Source: Paradevosia shaoguanensis (GTDB lineage: Bacteria; Pseudomonadota; Alphaproteobacteria; Rhizobiales; Devosiaceae). From it: a stretch of DNA of 64,000 bases. The DNA is taken from contig NZ_CP068983.1 in NCBI RefSeq assembly GCF_016801025.1, positions 3,402,501 through 3,466,500 on the forward strand, read 5' to 3'. The notes beneath the pieces are model-generated. The model was given only the letters and a program-made list of their open reading frames with translations, made no database searches and had not been told where the DNA came from. A program made the translations under genes and the position numbers. Positions 37,237 to 46,068 of the stretch are shown piece after piece. The number at the start of each line of letters is the position of its first letter. The stretch's first letter is position 1.

Positions 37237-37880
37237 TCGGAGGTCCGGATGGTCGAGGAACGGGCAAGGTAGCGGTCAGCGGCGAGGGCGCAGGCGAAGA
37301 AGATGGCCAGCACGACGGCGACGATGACGATGTTGACGAGGACCTGGGGGTAGCCCAGTTCGGTCACGTTGAAGACGGGGTAGGGGTATTGCGCGACCAC
37401 CGCGCCGCGCAGGAGCACCCAGACGATGTAGATCAGCGAGGGGACGAGCATCAGCGGCACGTCGCGCCAGGCGAGCTTGCCGTGGTCGGCGAAGATCCAC
37501 CACCAGATGATGTAGAAGATCGGCGTCACGTAGTGGAGGATGGTGTCGGCCACCCATGCCACGCCTTCCGGCGACCAGAGGCTGGCGAGCAGCGCGTGGT
37601 AGAACAGCATGACGAGGAGAATGGCGCCGGCCATCATGCCGCGCGTGCGGGCGCTACGGAACCAGCCGAGCCAGCGGGCCTTGGTGAGGTCCGATAGGTA
37701 GATCAGCACCAGCGTGAGGTTGGTGAGGATCGTGTAGTAGGTGAAGAAGGTGATCAGCGCATCCGCGAGGTTTCTTCCTGCCGAAAGGGAGGCAGGGATG
37801 GAAATCGCGAACTGCAGGACCAGTCCGACCGCGCCGATCAGGAAACCGACCAGGGTCAGGACGCGCTGGGGGTTCATCAA
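37233..37880 (-). CDS. Pr6Pr-type integral membrane protein
   Basis: The 215-residue protein has six predicted hydrophobic helices, with [22 protein letters not shown] and [21 protein letters not shown]-type segments. This is the six-helix pattern of the Pr6Pr / FAR-17a-AIG1-like group. No catalytic role is known with confidence. It overlaps purQ upstream and purL downstream by four bases each, so it is translated with two purine enzymes. It is unusual to find it between purQ and purL. Confidence 0.8.
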   Translation of the reverse strand: MMNPQRVLTLVGFLIGAVGLVLQFAISIPASLSAGRNLADALITFFTYYTILTNLTLVLIYLSDLTKARWLGWFRSARTRGMMAGAILLVMLFYHALLASLWSPEGVAWVADTILHYVTPIFYIIWWWIFADHGKLAWRDVPLMLVPSLIYIVWVLLRGAVVAQYPYPVFNVTELGYPQVLVNIVIVAVVLAIFFACALAADRYLARSSTIRTSE

Positions 37881-38545
37881 GCGACCTGCCGCACCAGCCC
37901 TTCGAAGAGACCACGGCCATCGATGCCGCCATGGGCGCTTTCGATGAGGTTTTCCGGGTGGGGCATCAGGCCCAGCACGGTCTTGTCGGCATTGAAGATG
38001 CCGGCGATGTCGTTGAGCGAACCGTTGGGATTGGTGCCCTCGGCATAGCGGAACGCCACCTGGCCGTTGCCCTCAATGCTTTTCAGCGTCTCGGCATCGG
38101 CAAAGTAATTGCCGTCATGGTGCGCGACGGGGCAGCGGATGATCTGGCCCTGCGCGTAGCCCTGCGTGAACGCGGTCTGGTTGTTGGCGACCTGCAGCTT
38201 CACTTCGCGGCAGACGAAGCGGAGCGAGGCGTTGCGGAGGAGGGCGCCGGGCAGCAGGCCGGCTTCGGTGAGGATCTGGAAGCCGTTGCAGACCCCGAGG
38301 ACGCGCACGCCCCTGGCCGAGGCCTCGCGCACGGCATTCATGATCGGGGAACGGGCGGCGATGGCGCCTGTGCGCAGGTAGTCGCCGTAGGAGAAGCCAC
38401 CGGGGAGCACGATCAGGTCGACATCCGGAATCTCGCTGTCGTGATGCCAGACGACGGCCGGGGCCTCGCCTGAAATCTTGGTCAGCGCCGCGATCATGTC
38501 GCGGTCGCGATTGGAGCCGGGAAACACGATGACTGCTGACTTCAT
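37877..38545 (-). CDS. purQ: Phosphoribosylformylglycinamidine synthase subunit PurQ
   Basis: The 222-residue class I glutamine amidotransferase begins [17 protein letters not shown]. It has the oxyanion strand [17 protein letters not shown], the nucleophile GVCNGFQIL and a C-terminal MPHPEN histidine. It supplies ammonia to PurL. The start was chosen at the conserved N-terminus; an in-frame extension upstream runs into the CCTCCC palindromic repeat. Confidence 0.97.
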   Translation of the reverse strand: MKSAVIVFPGSNRDRDMIAALTKISGEAPAVVWHHDSEIPDVDLIVLPGGFSYGDYLRTGAIAARSPIMNAVREASARGVRVLGVCNGFQILTEAGLLPGALLRNASLRFVCREVKLQVANNQTAFTQGYAQGQIIRCPVAHHDGNYFADAETLKSIEGNGQVAFRYAEGTNPNGSLNDIAGIFNADKTVLGLMPHPENLIESAHGGIDGRGLFEGLVRQVA

Positions 38546-38654
38546 CGGGTGGCCTCGCAATATGTGGGGTGTGCGAGGCCCTAATGCGGACTCTTTGCCC
38601 AAAAGGCAAGGGGAGAGTGCGAGATTCAGGTGGGTGAAGCGCAGGAGTTCGCGG

Positions 38655-38775
38655 CTCCCCCCTCCCAGCCTCCCCCGCAAGGAGGGAGGTGCTGACCGTG
38701 GGCGTGGGACGCTCAGCGCACCAGCAACTGGATCGAAACACCTCCCCCTTGCGAGGGAGGCTGGGAGGGGGGTGA
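38655..38775. repeat. CCTCCC-type inverted repeat, copy A
   Basis: The arm CTCCCCCCTCCCAGCCTCCC (from 38655) and its complement, ending at about 38775, flank two inner hairpins (CTCCCCCGCAAGGAGGGAGG and its mirror). The same style of element occurs at 42786-42886 and near 45003-45135. It lies between the acyltransferase and purQ genes. Confidence 0.8.
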
Positions 38776-38792
38776 GCCCCACCCCGATCCAA

Positions 38793-39878
38793 CTACTCCG
38801 CCGGAGCCTGCTGCGCCGTCTTCACATAGCTCCTCGACCCCGGCGTGCCCGGAATATGCGCCCAGGCCGGCCGCTCGAAGAGGAACTTGCCCCAGCCCGT
38901 AAACTGGATCGCTGCATAGAGCACCAGCGGTGCCGTCAGAGCGACAAGCATCACGATGATCGAGAGCACGCTCGTGCTTTCGATGATGCCCAGCTTCATC
39001 AGGATCACCCGGGTCATGGCCATCGGGATCGAAAACGAGAGGTAGACCACGATCGAGTGCGCGCCCAGCCAGCGCAGCCAGTTCATGAACGGCAGCTTGG
39101 AGATGAGCCCGGCCGTCACGCAGAGCGTGATCGAGCCGCTGACCGCCAGGATCAGGTGCAGGCCCGGCAACTCGGCCAGCCCCATCACCATGTGCTTGGG
39201 CTGCACTTCATAGCCCGGCGAGAAGACCAGGGCCGCGTCGATCAGCCCCCAGGCGATGACGCCGAGGATGGCGAGCAGCGTATGGTCCAGCGCCCAGTCC
39301 ACGACCTTGAAGATCGTCGGTGCGAAGGCATAGCCGACATAGAAATAGACGAAGTACTCGGCGAACTGGTCGATGATGTAGGAGCCGGTAACGACCGGGG
39401 CCATCTGCAGGATGGCCGCCGCGCCGATGACGATGATGCGGGGCACCTTGGCGTCGTGCAGCAGCTTGGTCGAGGCCGCGAAGACCGCCAGCATGTAGAT
39501 GAACCACAGTACGCCATAAGGCTCGATAATGGCCCAGGCCATGTAGCTTGCGGCCGTCACCGGATCGCCAGTGCCCAGCGCCACCTTGAAGAGGATCTGG
39601 AGGAACGCCCAGAGGAAGTAGAAATAGAAATAGTGCACCACGCGCCGGTCGGCGTAGCGCTTCCAGTCGCGGTCGATGACCTGGGAGAGGAAGAGGCCCG
39701 AGATCAGGAAGAATTCGGGCATGCGGAAGGGGGTGGCGAAGCCGATGATCCAGTGGAGGATGCCCGTGCCGCCGGTTTCCTCGCCCACGCCATAGGCCGA
39801 ATGCATCATCACCACGAGGACGATGGAAATCCCCTTGGCCGTATCGACCCAGGAAAGACGATTGGATTGCCCAGACAT
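38793..39878 (-). CDS. Acyltransferase family 3 (OpgC/NodX-like) membrane protein
   Basis: The 361-residue protein has ten or so helices and the acyltransferase-3 signature near the N-terminus ([22 protein letters not shown] with the conserved His, [16 protein letters not shown]). Family members transfer acetyl, succinyl or other acyl groups to surface glycans or small molecules. The acceptor is unknown. It interrupts the purS-purQ neighbourhood usual in related genomes. Confidence 0.88.
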   Translation of the reverse strand: MSGQSNRLSWVDTAKGISIVLVVMMHSAYGVGEETGGTGILHWIIGFATPFRMPEFFLISGLFLSQVIDRDWKRYADRRVVHYFYFYFLWAFLQILFKVALGTGDPVTAASYMAWAIIEPYGVLWFIYMLAVFAASTKLLHDAKVPRIIVIGAAAILQMAPVVTGSYIIDQFAEYFVYFYVGYAFAPTIFKVVDWALDHTLLAILGVIAWGLIDAALVFSPGYEVQPKHMVMGLAELPGLHLILAVSGSITLCVTAGLISKLPFMNWLRWLGAHSIVVYLSFSIPMAMTRVILMKLGIIESTSVLSIIVMLVALTAPLVLYAAIQFTGWGKFLFERPAWAHIPGTPGSRSYVKTAQQAPAE

Positions 39879-39995
39879 GCCGCTGCCCCCAGTATGGATG
39901 CGGGCAAAATAGCGCTGCGGCGAGCGTTTAGCTCGCGCAAGCTGCGGACGTGCTTAAGGGAAATGCTTAATCGGTAAAATGCTGCCGAGTTCCGC

Positions 39996-40085
39996 TTACA
40001 GCGGAACCGGTACCGATGCGTAAGCGGCAAACAGCAGGCCGAGTACGAGGAAGAAGAGTGCCGAAAGAGACAGGGTCTTGATCAT
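39996..40085 (-). CDS. Candidate 29-residue single-helix membrane protein
   Basis: ATG at 40085 opens a 29-codon frame MIKTLSLSALFFLVLGLLFA followed by AYASVPVPL and TAA. It contains one strongly hydrophobic segment with a Lys at position 3 and has AGGA about nine bases upstream. The gap between the acyltransferase and purS is otherwise empty. No similarity is recognised. It could be a small membrane-complex subunit or a chance frame. Confidence 0.4.
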   Translation of the reverse strand: MIKTLSLSALFFLVLGLLFAAYASVPVPL

Positions 40086-40152
40086 GTGCGGAGGTTCCTG
40101 CGCCACACTGGGGCGCACCGTTCCAAATGCTGCTGAAAAAGTTGGGAAACCG

Positions 40153-40395
40153 TTAATCGAGGAGTTCGACGGCGTAGTTTTCGATCACAGTATTGGCAAG
40201 GAGCTTCTCGCACATGTCGTTGAGAAGCCCCTTGGCCTTGTCCGGATCGCTTTCGGCCAGGTTCACGTCGAAGACCTTGCCCTGCCGCACGCCGTTGATG
40301 CCCTCGAAGCCGAGGGAATTGAGCGAGCCGACGATGGCCTGACCCTGGGGATCGAGGACGCCGGACTTGAGGGTGACGGTAACGCGGGCTTTCAT
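40153..40395 (-). CDS. purS: Phosphoribosylformylglycinamidine synthase subunit PurS
   Basis: The 80-residue protein MKARVTVTLKSGVLDPQGQA continues with IVGSLNSLGFEGINGVRQGK, matching PurS, the small dimeric subunit that bridges PurQ and PurL. It lies 27 bases downstream of purC on the same strand. Confidence 0.95.
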   Translation of the reverse strand: MKARVTVTLKSGVLDPQGQAIVGSLNSLGFEGINGVRQGKVFDVNLAESDPDKAKGLLNDMCEKLLANTVIENYAVELLD

Positions 40396-40422
40396 CGGTG
40401 ATCCGTTTTGGACGATTGCTGC

Positions 40423-41187
40423 TTACTGCACGAGTCTCGGGCCGGTGGCCAGAGCGTTGTCGGTCTCGGTCAGGATGCCGAGGCGCTGGGCAACTTCGCG
40501 GTAGGCATCGACCAGGCCGCCGAGGTCCTCGCGGAAGCGGTCCTTGTCGAGCTTGTTGCGGGTCTTGATGTCCCACAGGCGGCAATTGTCCGGCGAAATC
40601 TCGTCGGCGAGGACGATCCGCATGAGGTCGCCCTCATAGAGGCGTCCGCACTCGATCTTGAAATCGACGAGCTGGATGCCGACGCCCATGAAGAGGCCGG
40701 TGAGGAAGTCGTTGACGCGGATGGCGAGAGCCATGATGTCGTCGAGTTCCTGCGGGGTGGCCCAGCCGAAGGCGGTCACGTGCTCTTCGGAGACCATCGG
40801 GTCACCGAGTGCGTCGTCCTTGTAATAGAACTCGATGATCGAGCGGGGGAGCTGGGTGCCCGGCTCGAGGCCGAGGCGCTTGACCAGCGAGCCGGCGGCG
40901 ACGTTGCGCACCACGACTTCGAGCGGAATGATCTCGACTTCCTTGATCAGCTGCTCGCGCATGTTGATGCGGCGGATGAAGTGGGTCGGGATGCCGAGGG
41001 TGTTCAACCGCGAGAAGATGAACTCGGAGATGCGGTTGTTGAGGACGCCCTTGCCGTCGATCACTTCGTGCTTGGCGCCGTTGCCGGCGGTGGCGTCGTC
41101 CTTGAAATACTGAACGAGCGTACCCGGCTCGGGACCCTCATAGAGAATCTTGGCCTTGCCCTCATAGATCCTGCGCCGACGGTTCAT
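40423..41187 (-). CDS. purC: Phosphoribosylaminoimidazole-succinocarboxamide synthase PurC
   Basis: The 254-residue protein begins [20 protein letters not shown] and includes [37 protein letters not shown] and [14 protein letters not shown]. These are diagnostic SAICAR synthetase motifs. It ligates aspartate to CAIR using ATP. A start seven codons upstream (MTNGQSA) is possible but less like the family. Confidence 0.97.
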   Translation of the reverse strand: MNRRRRIYEGKAKILYEGPEPGTLVQYFKDDATAGNGAKHEVIDGKGVLNNRISEFIFSRLNTLGIPTHFIRRINMREQLIKEVEIIPLEVVVRNVAAGSLVKRLGLEPGTQLPRSIIEFYYKDDALGDPMVSEEHVTAFGWATPQELDDIMALAIRVNDFLTGLFMGVGIQLVDFKIECGRLYEGDLMRIVLADEISPDNCRLWDIKTRNKLDKDRFREDLGGLVDAYREVAQRLGILTETDNALATGPRLVQ

Positions 41188-41381
41188 GGCAGACTGTCCG
41201 TTCGTCAATCAAGGTTGCGGGAATTGGAGTGGGCGCTTCATGCGCCGAATTGGGCGGAAATTGCAAGCGCTTTTCCAGAACCCCAGGGAAAGTGCGGCAT
41301 CTCGACAGGGGCGGACGTTGAATTGGGGCCGCCAAGCCATTATGTTCCCAATCAGTTTTTCGCCAGACGGGAGAGCCGCAA

Positions 41382-41705
41382 TTGGCCAGTTTCGACGATC
41401 GTGAAAAAGGCTATGAAGCCAAATTCGCACACGACGCCACGCTCCGCTTCAAGGCCGAGGCTCGCCGCAACAAGCTTCTGGGCATCTGGGCCGCCGAGCT
41501 CATGGGGCTCGATGCCGACGCGGCCAAGTCCTACGCCGCCGAAGTGGTGGCCGCCGATTTCGAGGAAGCGGGCGATGAAGACGTCTTCCGCAAGGTCGCC
41601 GGCGACATCAAGGCCAAGGGCCTCACGGTGGGCGAGGACGTGATTCGTCAGAAGATGGCCCAACTGGTCCACGTCGCCCGCGAACAGGTCGCCTCCGAAG
41701 GCTGA
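41382..41705 (+). CDS. DUF1476 protein, alphaproteobacterial ATP-synthase inhibitor subunit zeta
   Basis: The 107-residue helical protein (FDDREKGYEAKFAHDATLRF, RRNKLLGIWAAELMG) matches DUF1476, the zeta subunit that inhibits F1-ATPase hydrolysis in alphaproteobacteria. The only sensible start is TTG at 41382, preceded by GGGAGAGCCGCAA. A rare start codon could limit expression. It is divergent from purC, an arrangement typical of Hyphomicrobiales. Confidence 0.9.
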   Translation: MASFDDREKGYEAKFAHDATLRFKAEARRNKLLGIWAAELMGLDADAAKSYAAEVVAADFEEAGDEDVFRKVAGDIKAKGLTVGEDVIRQKMAQLVHVAREQVASEG

Positions 41706-41761
41706 TCGACCGGTCGCATGAAGTTAGGAATGGCGAGGAGCGATCCTCGCCATTTTTGTTT

Positions 41762-42316
41762 TCAGCTCCGCAGGCGCTGCATCAGGCGGGTGAACATCAG
41801 GAGGCCTTCGGGCCACGGGCCGTGGCCCGAAGCGACGTTGATGTGGCCGGAGGGGCCGGCGTCGTGGAAGTCGGAGGCCCAGCAGGTGGCGAATTCGACG
41901 GCGCGTTCGAGCGAGCAATAGGGATCGTCGCTCGACGCCACCAGCATCGAGGGGAAGGGGAGCGGATCGCGCGGCACGTCCTTGAACGGGGCGGTGGCCT
42001 TGGGTGCGGCGGGATTGTCGAGATCGGGCGGCGCGACGAGGAAGGCGCCGCGGACCTTGGTGTCCTTGAGGCGCTGCGCGGTGTGGACGACGGCCGGGAC
42101 GCCCAGCGAATGGGCGATGAGGATCACCGGGCGCGTGGCCATGATGATGGAGCGCTCGATGGTCGACACCCAGTCTTCGAGTTTGGGGTGCTCCCAGTCC
42201 TGCTGTTCGATCACCCGGCCGGTCGAGAAGCGGCTGCCCCAGCGGCGCTGCCAGTGCTCGGGGCCGGAATCGCCCAGGCCCGGAACGATCAGGATGTCGG
42301 CTTCGGCAATTCTCAT
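41762..42316 (-). CDS. RBBP9/YdeN-family alpha/beta hydrolase
   Basis: The 184-residue protein has the compact RBBP9/YdeN fold: DILIVPGLGDSGPEHWQRRW, the nucleophile elbow LIAHSLGVP, acid residue around SDDPYCSLE, and a C-terminal GHINVASGHGPWPEG with the catalytic His. It is a small serine hydrolase with unknown substrate. Its ATG overlaps the GNAT gene stop upstream by four bases. Confidence 0.9.
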   Translation of the reverse strand: MRIAEADILIVPGLGDSGPEHWQRRWGSRFSTGRVIEQQDWEHPKLEDWVSTIERSIIMATRPVILIAHSLGVPAVVHTAQRLKDTKVRGAFLVAPPDLDNPAAPKATAPFKDVPRDPLPFPSMLVASSDDPYCSLERAVEFATCWASDFHDAGPSGHINVASGHGPWPEGLLMFTRLMQRLRS

Positions 42317-42726
42317 GAGCGATCGGTCCTTGGGCGCAGGAAGGCAGCCATGGGTTGGGTCATGCCGATGGCGCGATAGAAACCTTCGGCGTCGGGCTTG
42401 GCGAGCAGGGTGATGGCGACGCGCGGGCCGAGGATTTCAGCGGCCTTGTCCATCAGCGCCTTGCCGATCCCCTTGCCCTGCTGGCCTTCCACCACGGCAA
42501 GATCGGCGCAATAGCACACCCAATGCCAGTCGGTCATGCCGCGAAAGATGCCGAGGAGCGAGCCGTCCTCATCGCGCGCAGTGACGATGATGGGGGAATT
42601 GTCGAGGATCTGCTGGACGCGGACGGGGTTGCCGAGTGGGCGCGCCGGGCCGAGGGTCGTGCGGCCGACGCAGGCGATGTAGTCGGCGGCGGTGAGGGTC
42701 TGCTCCTGGGCGTAGGTGATGGGCAT
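42313..42726 (-). CDS. GNAT acetyltransferase
   Basis: The 137-residue protein has the acetyl-CoA loop VVEGQQGKGIGKALMDKAAE and a C-terminal YRAIGM motif. It begins MPITYAQEQTLTAADYIACV. It is translationally coupled to the RBBP9-like hydrolase. The substrate is unknown. Confidence 0.88.
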   Translation of the reverse strand: MPITYAQEQTLTAADYIACVGRTTLGPARPLGNPVRVQQILDNSPIIVTARDEDGSLLGIFRGMTDWHWVCYCADLAVVEGQQGKGIGKALMDKAAEILGPRVAITLLAKPDAEGFYRAIGMTQPMAAFLRPRTDRS

Positions 42727-42785
42727 GGGAGGCTCCGATGCAGGGCAGGGTGGTGGGCAATAACCGGGACGGGGTTTGTGGCTCA

Positions 42786-42886
42786 CCCCCTCCCTAGCCC
42801 TCCCCACAAGGGGGAGGGTGGGGTTTGTTGCCCGATCTCTCCACGCTCACCCACCCTCCCCCTTGTGGGGAGGGCTAGGGAGGGGG
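42786..42886. repeat. 37-bp perfect inverted repeat (CCTCCC type), copy B
   Basis: Positions 42786-42822 and 42850-42886 are perfect reverse complements over 37 bases (arms begin CCCCCTCCCTAGCCC), separated by 27 bases. Within each arm CCCTCCCC-ACAA-GGGGGAGGG can also fold alone. It lies just downstream of purB and upstream of the GNAT gene. There is no poly-T, so this is not a classical terminator. Confidence 0.92.
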
Positions 42887-42910
42887 AAGGCCCAAAACTC
42901 CGGCCTACTT

Positions 42911-44224
42911 CTACCCGAACACCCGCTCAAAAATCGTATCGACGTGCTTCAAATGATAAAAGTCATCGAACATCGCGTCGATCTCACCGGCCGAAAGCTT
43001 CGCCGAAACTTCCGGGTCCGCCTTCAGCAGCGCCGCGAACTGGCCGGCACGATCGCCGCGCATCTGCCAGACCTGCATGGCGTTGCGCTGCACGGCGGCA
43101 TAAGCATCCTCGCGGCTCAAGCCGGCCTGGGTCAGCGCCAGCAGCACGCGCTGCGAGTTGTGCAGCCCACCCAGCAGGTCGAGGTTGCGCTTCATGTTCT
43201 CGGGATAGACAAGCAGCTTGTCGATGACGCCGGTCAGGCGCACCAGGGCGAAATCGAGCGTCACCGTGGCGTCCGGGCCGATCATGCGCTCGACCGAGGA
43301 ATGCGAGATGTCGCGCTCGTGCCAGAGGGCGACGTTTTCGAGCGCCGGGGTCACCATGCCGCGCACAAGGCGGGCGAGGCCGGTGAGGTTTTCGGTCAGC
43401 ACCGGGTTGCGCTTGTGCGGCATAGCCGACGAGCCCTTCTGGCCCGGCGAGAAATACTCCTCGGCTTCGAGCACTTCGGTGCGCTGCAGGTGGCGGATTT
43501 CGGTGGCGACGCGCTCGACCGAAGAGGCGATGACACCGAGCGTGGCGAAGAACATCGCATGCCGGTCGCGCGGGATGACCTGCGTCGAAACCGGCTCGAC
43601 GGCGAGGCCAAGCTGCTCGGCCACATAGGCCTCAACGGAAGGGTCGATATTGGCGAAGGTGCCGATGGCGCCCGAAATGGCCGCGACGGCGATTTCCTTG
43701 CGGGCATTGACCAGCCGCTCGCGATTGCGGCTGAACTCGGCATAGGCCTCGGCCAGCTTGACGCCGAACGTCGTCGGCTCGGCATGGATGCCGTGGCTGC
43801 GCCCGATGGTGATGGTGTATTTGTGCTCCCGGGCCCGGCGCTCGATGGCGGCGAGCAGCGCATCGATATCGGCCAGCAGGAGGTCGGAGGCGCGGGCGAG
43901 CTGCACCGAGAGGGTGGTGTCGAGCACGTCGGACGAGGTCATGCCCTGGTGCACGAAGCGGGCTTCCGGCCCGACGATCTCGGCCAGGTGCGTCAGGAAC
44001 GCGATGACGTCGTGCTTGGTGGTGCGCTCGATCTCGTCGATCCGCTCCACGTCGAACTCGGCGGCATTGCCCTTTTCCCAGATAATCCTGGCCGCTTCCT
44101 CCGGCACCACGCCGAGCTTGGCGAGGGCGGTGGTGGCATGCGCTTCGATCTCGAACCAGATGCGGAACTTGGTCTCGGGGGACCAGATCGACGTCATGTC
44201 TTGGCGGGAATAGCGCGGGATCAT
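42911..44224 (-). CDS. purB: Adenylosuccinate lyase
   Basis: The 437-residue fumarase/aspartase-superfamily protein starts MIPRYSRQDMTSIWSPETKF. It contains FVHQGMTSSDVLDT, TIGRSHGIHAEP and the signature GSSAMPHKRNP with the flexible catalytic-serine loop. It cleaves SAICAR and adenylosuccinate in purine synthesis. rpe lies 36 bases upstream on the same strand. Confidence 0.98.
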   Translation of the reverse strand: MIPRYSRQDMTSIWSPETKFRIWFEIEAHATTALAKLGVVPEEAARIIWEKGNAAEFDVERIDEIERTTKHDVIAFLTHLAEIVGPEARFVHQGMTSSDVLDTTLSVQLARASDLLLADIDALLAAIERRAREHKYTITIGRSHGIHAEPTTFGVKLAEAYAEFSRNRERLVNARKEIAVAAISGAIGTFANIDPSVEAYVAEQLGLAVEPVSTQVIPRDRHAMFFATLGVIASSVERVATEIRHLQRTEVLEAEEYFSPGQKGSSAMPHKRNPVLTENLTGLARLVRGMVTPALENVALWHERDISHSSVERMIGPDATVTLDFALVRLTGVIDKLLVYPENMKRNLDLLGGLHNSQRVLLALTQAGLSREDAYAAVQRNAMQVWQMRGDRAGQFAALLKADPEVSAKLSAGEIDAMFDDFYHLKHVDTIFERVFG

Positions 44225-44260
44225 GGGCTTGGGCTCTCGGCTTGAGAAATTGAGTCCGGA

Positions 44261-44941
44261 TCAGGCCGTAACGGTCTGAGCAGAATTGCGGATTGCGGCG
44301 ATGCGGGCCGCATAAGTGGCAGGATCGTTGCCGTGATAGACGGAACTGCCGGCCACGAACACATTGGCGCCGGCGCGGGCGATTTCCCCCGCATTGTCGG
44401 CGGTGACGCCGCCGTCGATCTCGAGGTCGATATCGCGACCACCGATCAGCGCCTTGGCCTGGCGCAGCTTGACGAGGGCTTCGGGAATGAAGCTTTGGCC
44501 GCCGAAGCCGGGGTTGACGCTCATGATCAGCAGCAGGTCGATATTGTCGATCACCAGTTCCAGCGCCGACACGGGCGTGGCCGGGTTGACGACGACCCCA
44601 GCCTTCTTGCCCTCGGCCTTGATGGCCTGGAGCGTGCGGTGGAGATGCGGGCCGGCTTCCGCATGCACGGTGATGATATCGGCGCCCGCCTTGGCGAAGG
44701 CCTGGATATAGGGATCGACCGGCGCGATCATCAGGTGCACGTCGAAAGGTTTTGTCGTGACCTTGCGGATCGCGGAGATGACTACCGGGCCGAAGCTGAT
44801 ATTGGGCACGAAGTGGCCGTCCATCACATCGATATGGATGTAGTCGGCCCCCGCCTGGTCTATCGCCTTCACCTCGTCGCCCAGCCGTGAGAAATCGGCC
44901 GAGAGAATCGAGGGAGCGATCTTGATGGGTCGGCTGGTCAC
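44261..44941 (-). CDS. rpe: Ribulose-phosphate 3-epimerase
   Basis: The 226-residue TIM barrel has [16 protein letters not shown], the metal-binding [30 protein letters not shown] and EIDGGVT. It interconverts ribulose-5- and xylulose-5-phosphate. A GTG start at 44941 has GGAGG seven bases upstream and is preferred to the ATG at 44959. It is probably co-transcribed with purB. Confidence 0.96.
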   Translation of the reverse strand: MTSRPIKIAPSILSADFSRLGDEVKAIDQAGADYIHIDVMDGHFVPNISFGPVVISAIRKVTTKPFDVHLMIAPVDPYIQAFAKAGADIITVHAEAGPHLHRTLQAIKAEGKKAGVVVNPATPVSALELVIDNIDLLLIMSVNPGFGGQSFIPEALVKLRQAKALIGGRDIDLEIDGGVTADNAGEIARAGANVFVAGSSVYHGNDPATYAARIAAIRNSAQTVTA

Positions 44942-44966
44942 GTCGCGGCCTCCAAGCATCGAGCGG

Positions 44967-44986
44967 GTAAGTAGGCATTTACTTAC
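44967..44986. promoter_or_regulatory. Inverted repeat upstream of rpe
   Basis: GTAAGTA-GGCATT-TACTTAC is a perfect 7-base inverted repeat 25 bases upstream of the rpe start. It could be an operator for an unidentified regulator. Confidence 0.35.
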
Positions 44987-45002
44987 TTACGTTGCAGGCT
45001 GC

Positions 45003-45135
45003 TTACCCCCAGCCCGCCCCACCCACAAGAGGGCGGGAGGATATTGTCCCTGCGGCATCCTCGTTCACCACCGGGGAACGCGCCAGCACGTCTCCTCCCC
45101 CCTTGCGGGGGAGGGATAGGGTGGGGGGAGGCCGA
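45003..45135. repeat. CCTCCC-type inverted repeat, copy C (imperfect)
   Basis: Left arm CCCCAGCCCGCCCCACCCAC and right arm CCTCCCCCCTTGCGGGGGAG followed by GGATAGGGTGGGGGGAGG resemble copies A and B but pair less perfectly. It fills much of the 310-base rpe-ccdA gap; no gene is seen there. Confidence 0.6.
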
Positions 45136-45251
45136 AGGCGCAATGCATGGTGCGTGTCACCTGCCGCGCCGTTCACAAGCAGGCGAGCGGCATAAGGTCC
45201 GGTTGCATATCGCCTTTGCTCGGCTACAAGAGCGGGCGAAGTGGAGTGACC

Positions 45252-45989
45252 ATGTTCGGATTTTCCTTGCCGGTGGTGTTCGGAGCGGGCGTGCTGAGCT
45301 TTCTCAGCCCCTGCGTTTTGCCCCTGGTGCCGCCCTATCTCACCTATATGAGCGGGGCGAGCTTCGACCAGATGCGCGATGCGGGCAAGGATTCGCGCGC
45401 GCTCTACCTGCGCACCGTGGTCACGGCGCTGTTCTTCATCGCCGGCTTCGCGGTGGTGTTCGTCACCCTCGGGGCCACGGCCACCGCCTTCGGCCAGGCC
45501 TTCCGGCAGGCGCTGCCGATCCTCACTCCGATCGCGGGCATTCTGATCATCGCGATGGGCCTGCATTTCCTCGGCATCTACCGCATCGGCATTCTCGATC
45601 GCCAGATTCGCCATAACGGTCCGGGCGCGGCCAGCGGTCCGCTGGGCGGGTTCATGCTGGGCCTCGCCTTCGCCATCGGCTGGACCCCGTGCATCGGCCC
45701 GGTCCTCGCCGCCATCCTCAGCGTCGCCGCCAGCCAGTCGACGGCTTACGAGGGCGCTGCGCTCCTTGCCGTCTATTCGCTCGGTCTCGGCGTGCCGTTC
45801 CTCCTCGCGGGCATTGCCGTCGGGCCGTTCCTCACCTTCTTCGACACGTTCAAGAAGCATCTGGGCACGGTGGAGAAGGTCATGGGCGGCCTGCTGGTCG
45901 TCACCGGCGTGCTCTTCCTCACCGGCAATTTCACGCGTTTGTCGTATTGGTTCCTCGAAACTTTCCCGGTGCTGAGCCAGTTCGGCTGA
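45252..45989 (+). CDS. ccdA: Cytochrome c biogenesis protein CcdA
   Basis: The 245-residue protein has six hydrophobic helices. The redox Cys lies in LSFLSPCVLPLVPPYL and the second in IGWTPCIGPVLAAIL, the DsbD/CcdA pair that passes electrons from thioredoxin across the membrane. GGAGTGACC precedes the ATG. No other cytochrome c maturation gene is adjacent. Confidence 0.94.
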   Translation: MFGFSLPVVFGAGVLSFLSPCVLPLVPPYLTYMSGASFDQMRDAGKDSRALYLRTVVTALFFIAGFAVVFVTLGATATAFGQAFRQALPILTPIAGILIIAMGLHFLGIYRIGILDRQIRHNGPGAASGPLGGFMLGLAFAIGWTPCIGPVLAAILSVAASQSTAYEGAALLAVYSLGLGVPFLLAGIAVGPFLTFFDTFKKHLGTVEKVMGGLLVVTGVLFLTGNFTRLSYWFLETFPVLSQFG

Positions 45990-46068
45990 GGTTAACCCTT
46001 TTGCGCGAAAGCATTCCCCCTCGACGGCTGATCACGGCATTGTCAGTTGTCAGCCGAGAGTGGGGGCT

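Noticed and set aside
42786-42886. Intrinsic terminator for purB
   Set aside because: The inverted repeat is strong, but no T-run follows on either strand. It fits a repeat family better.
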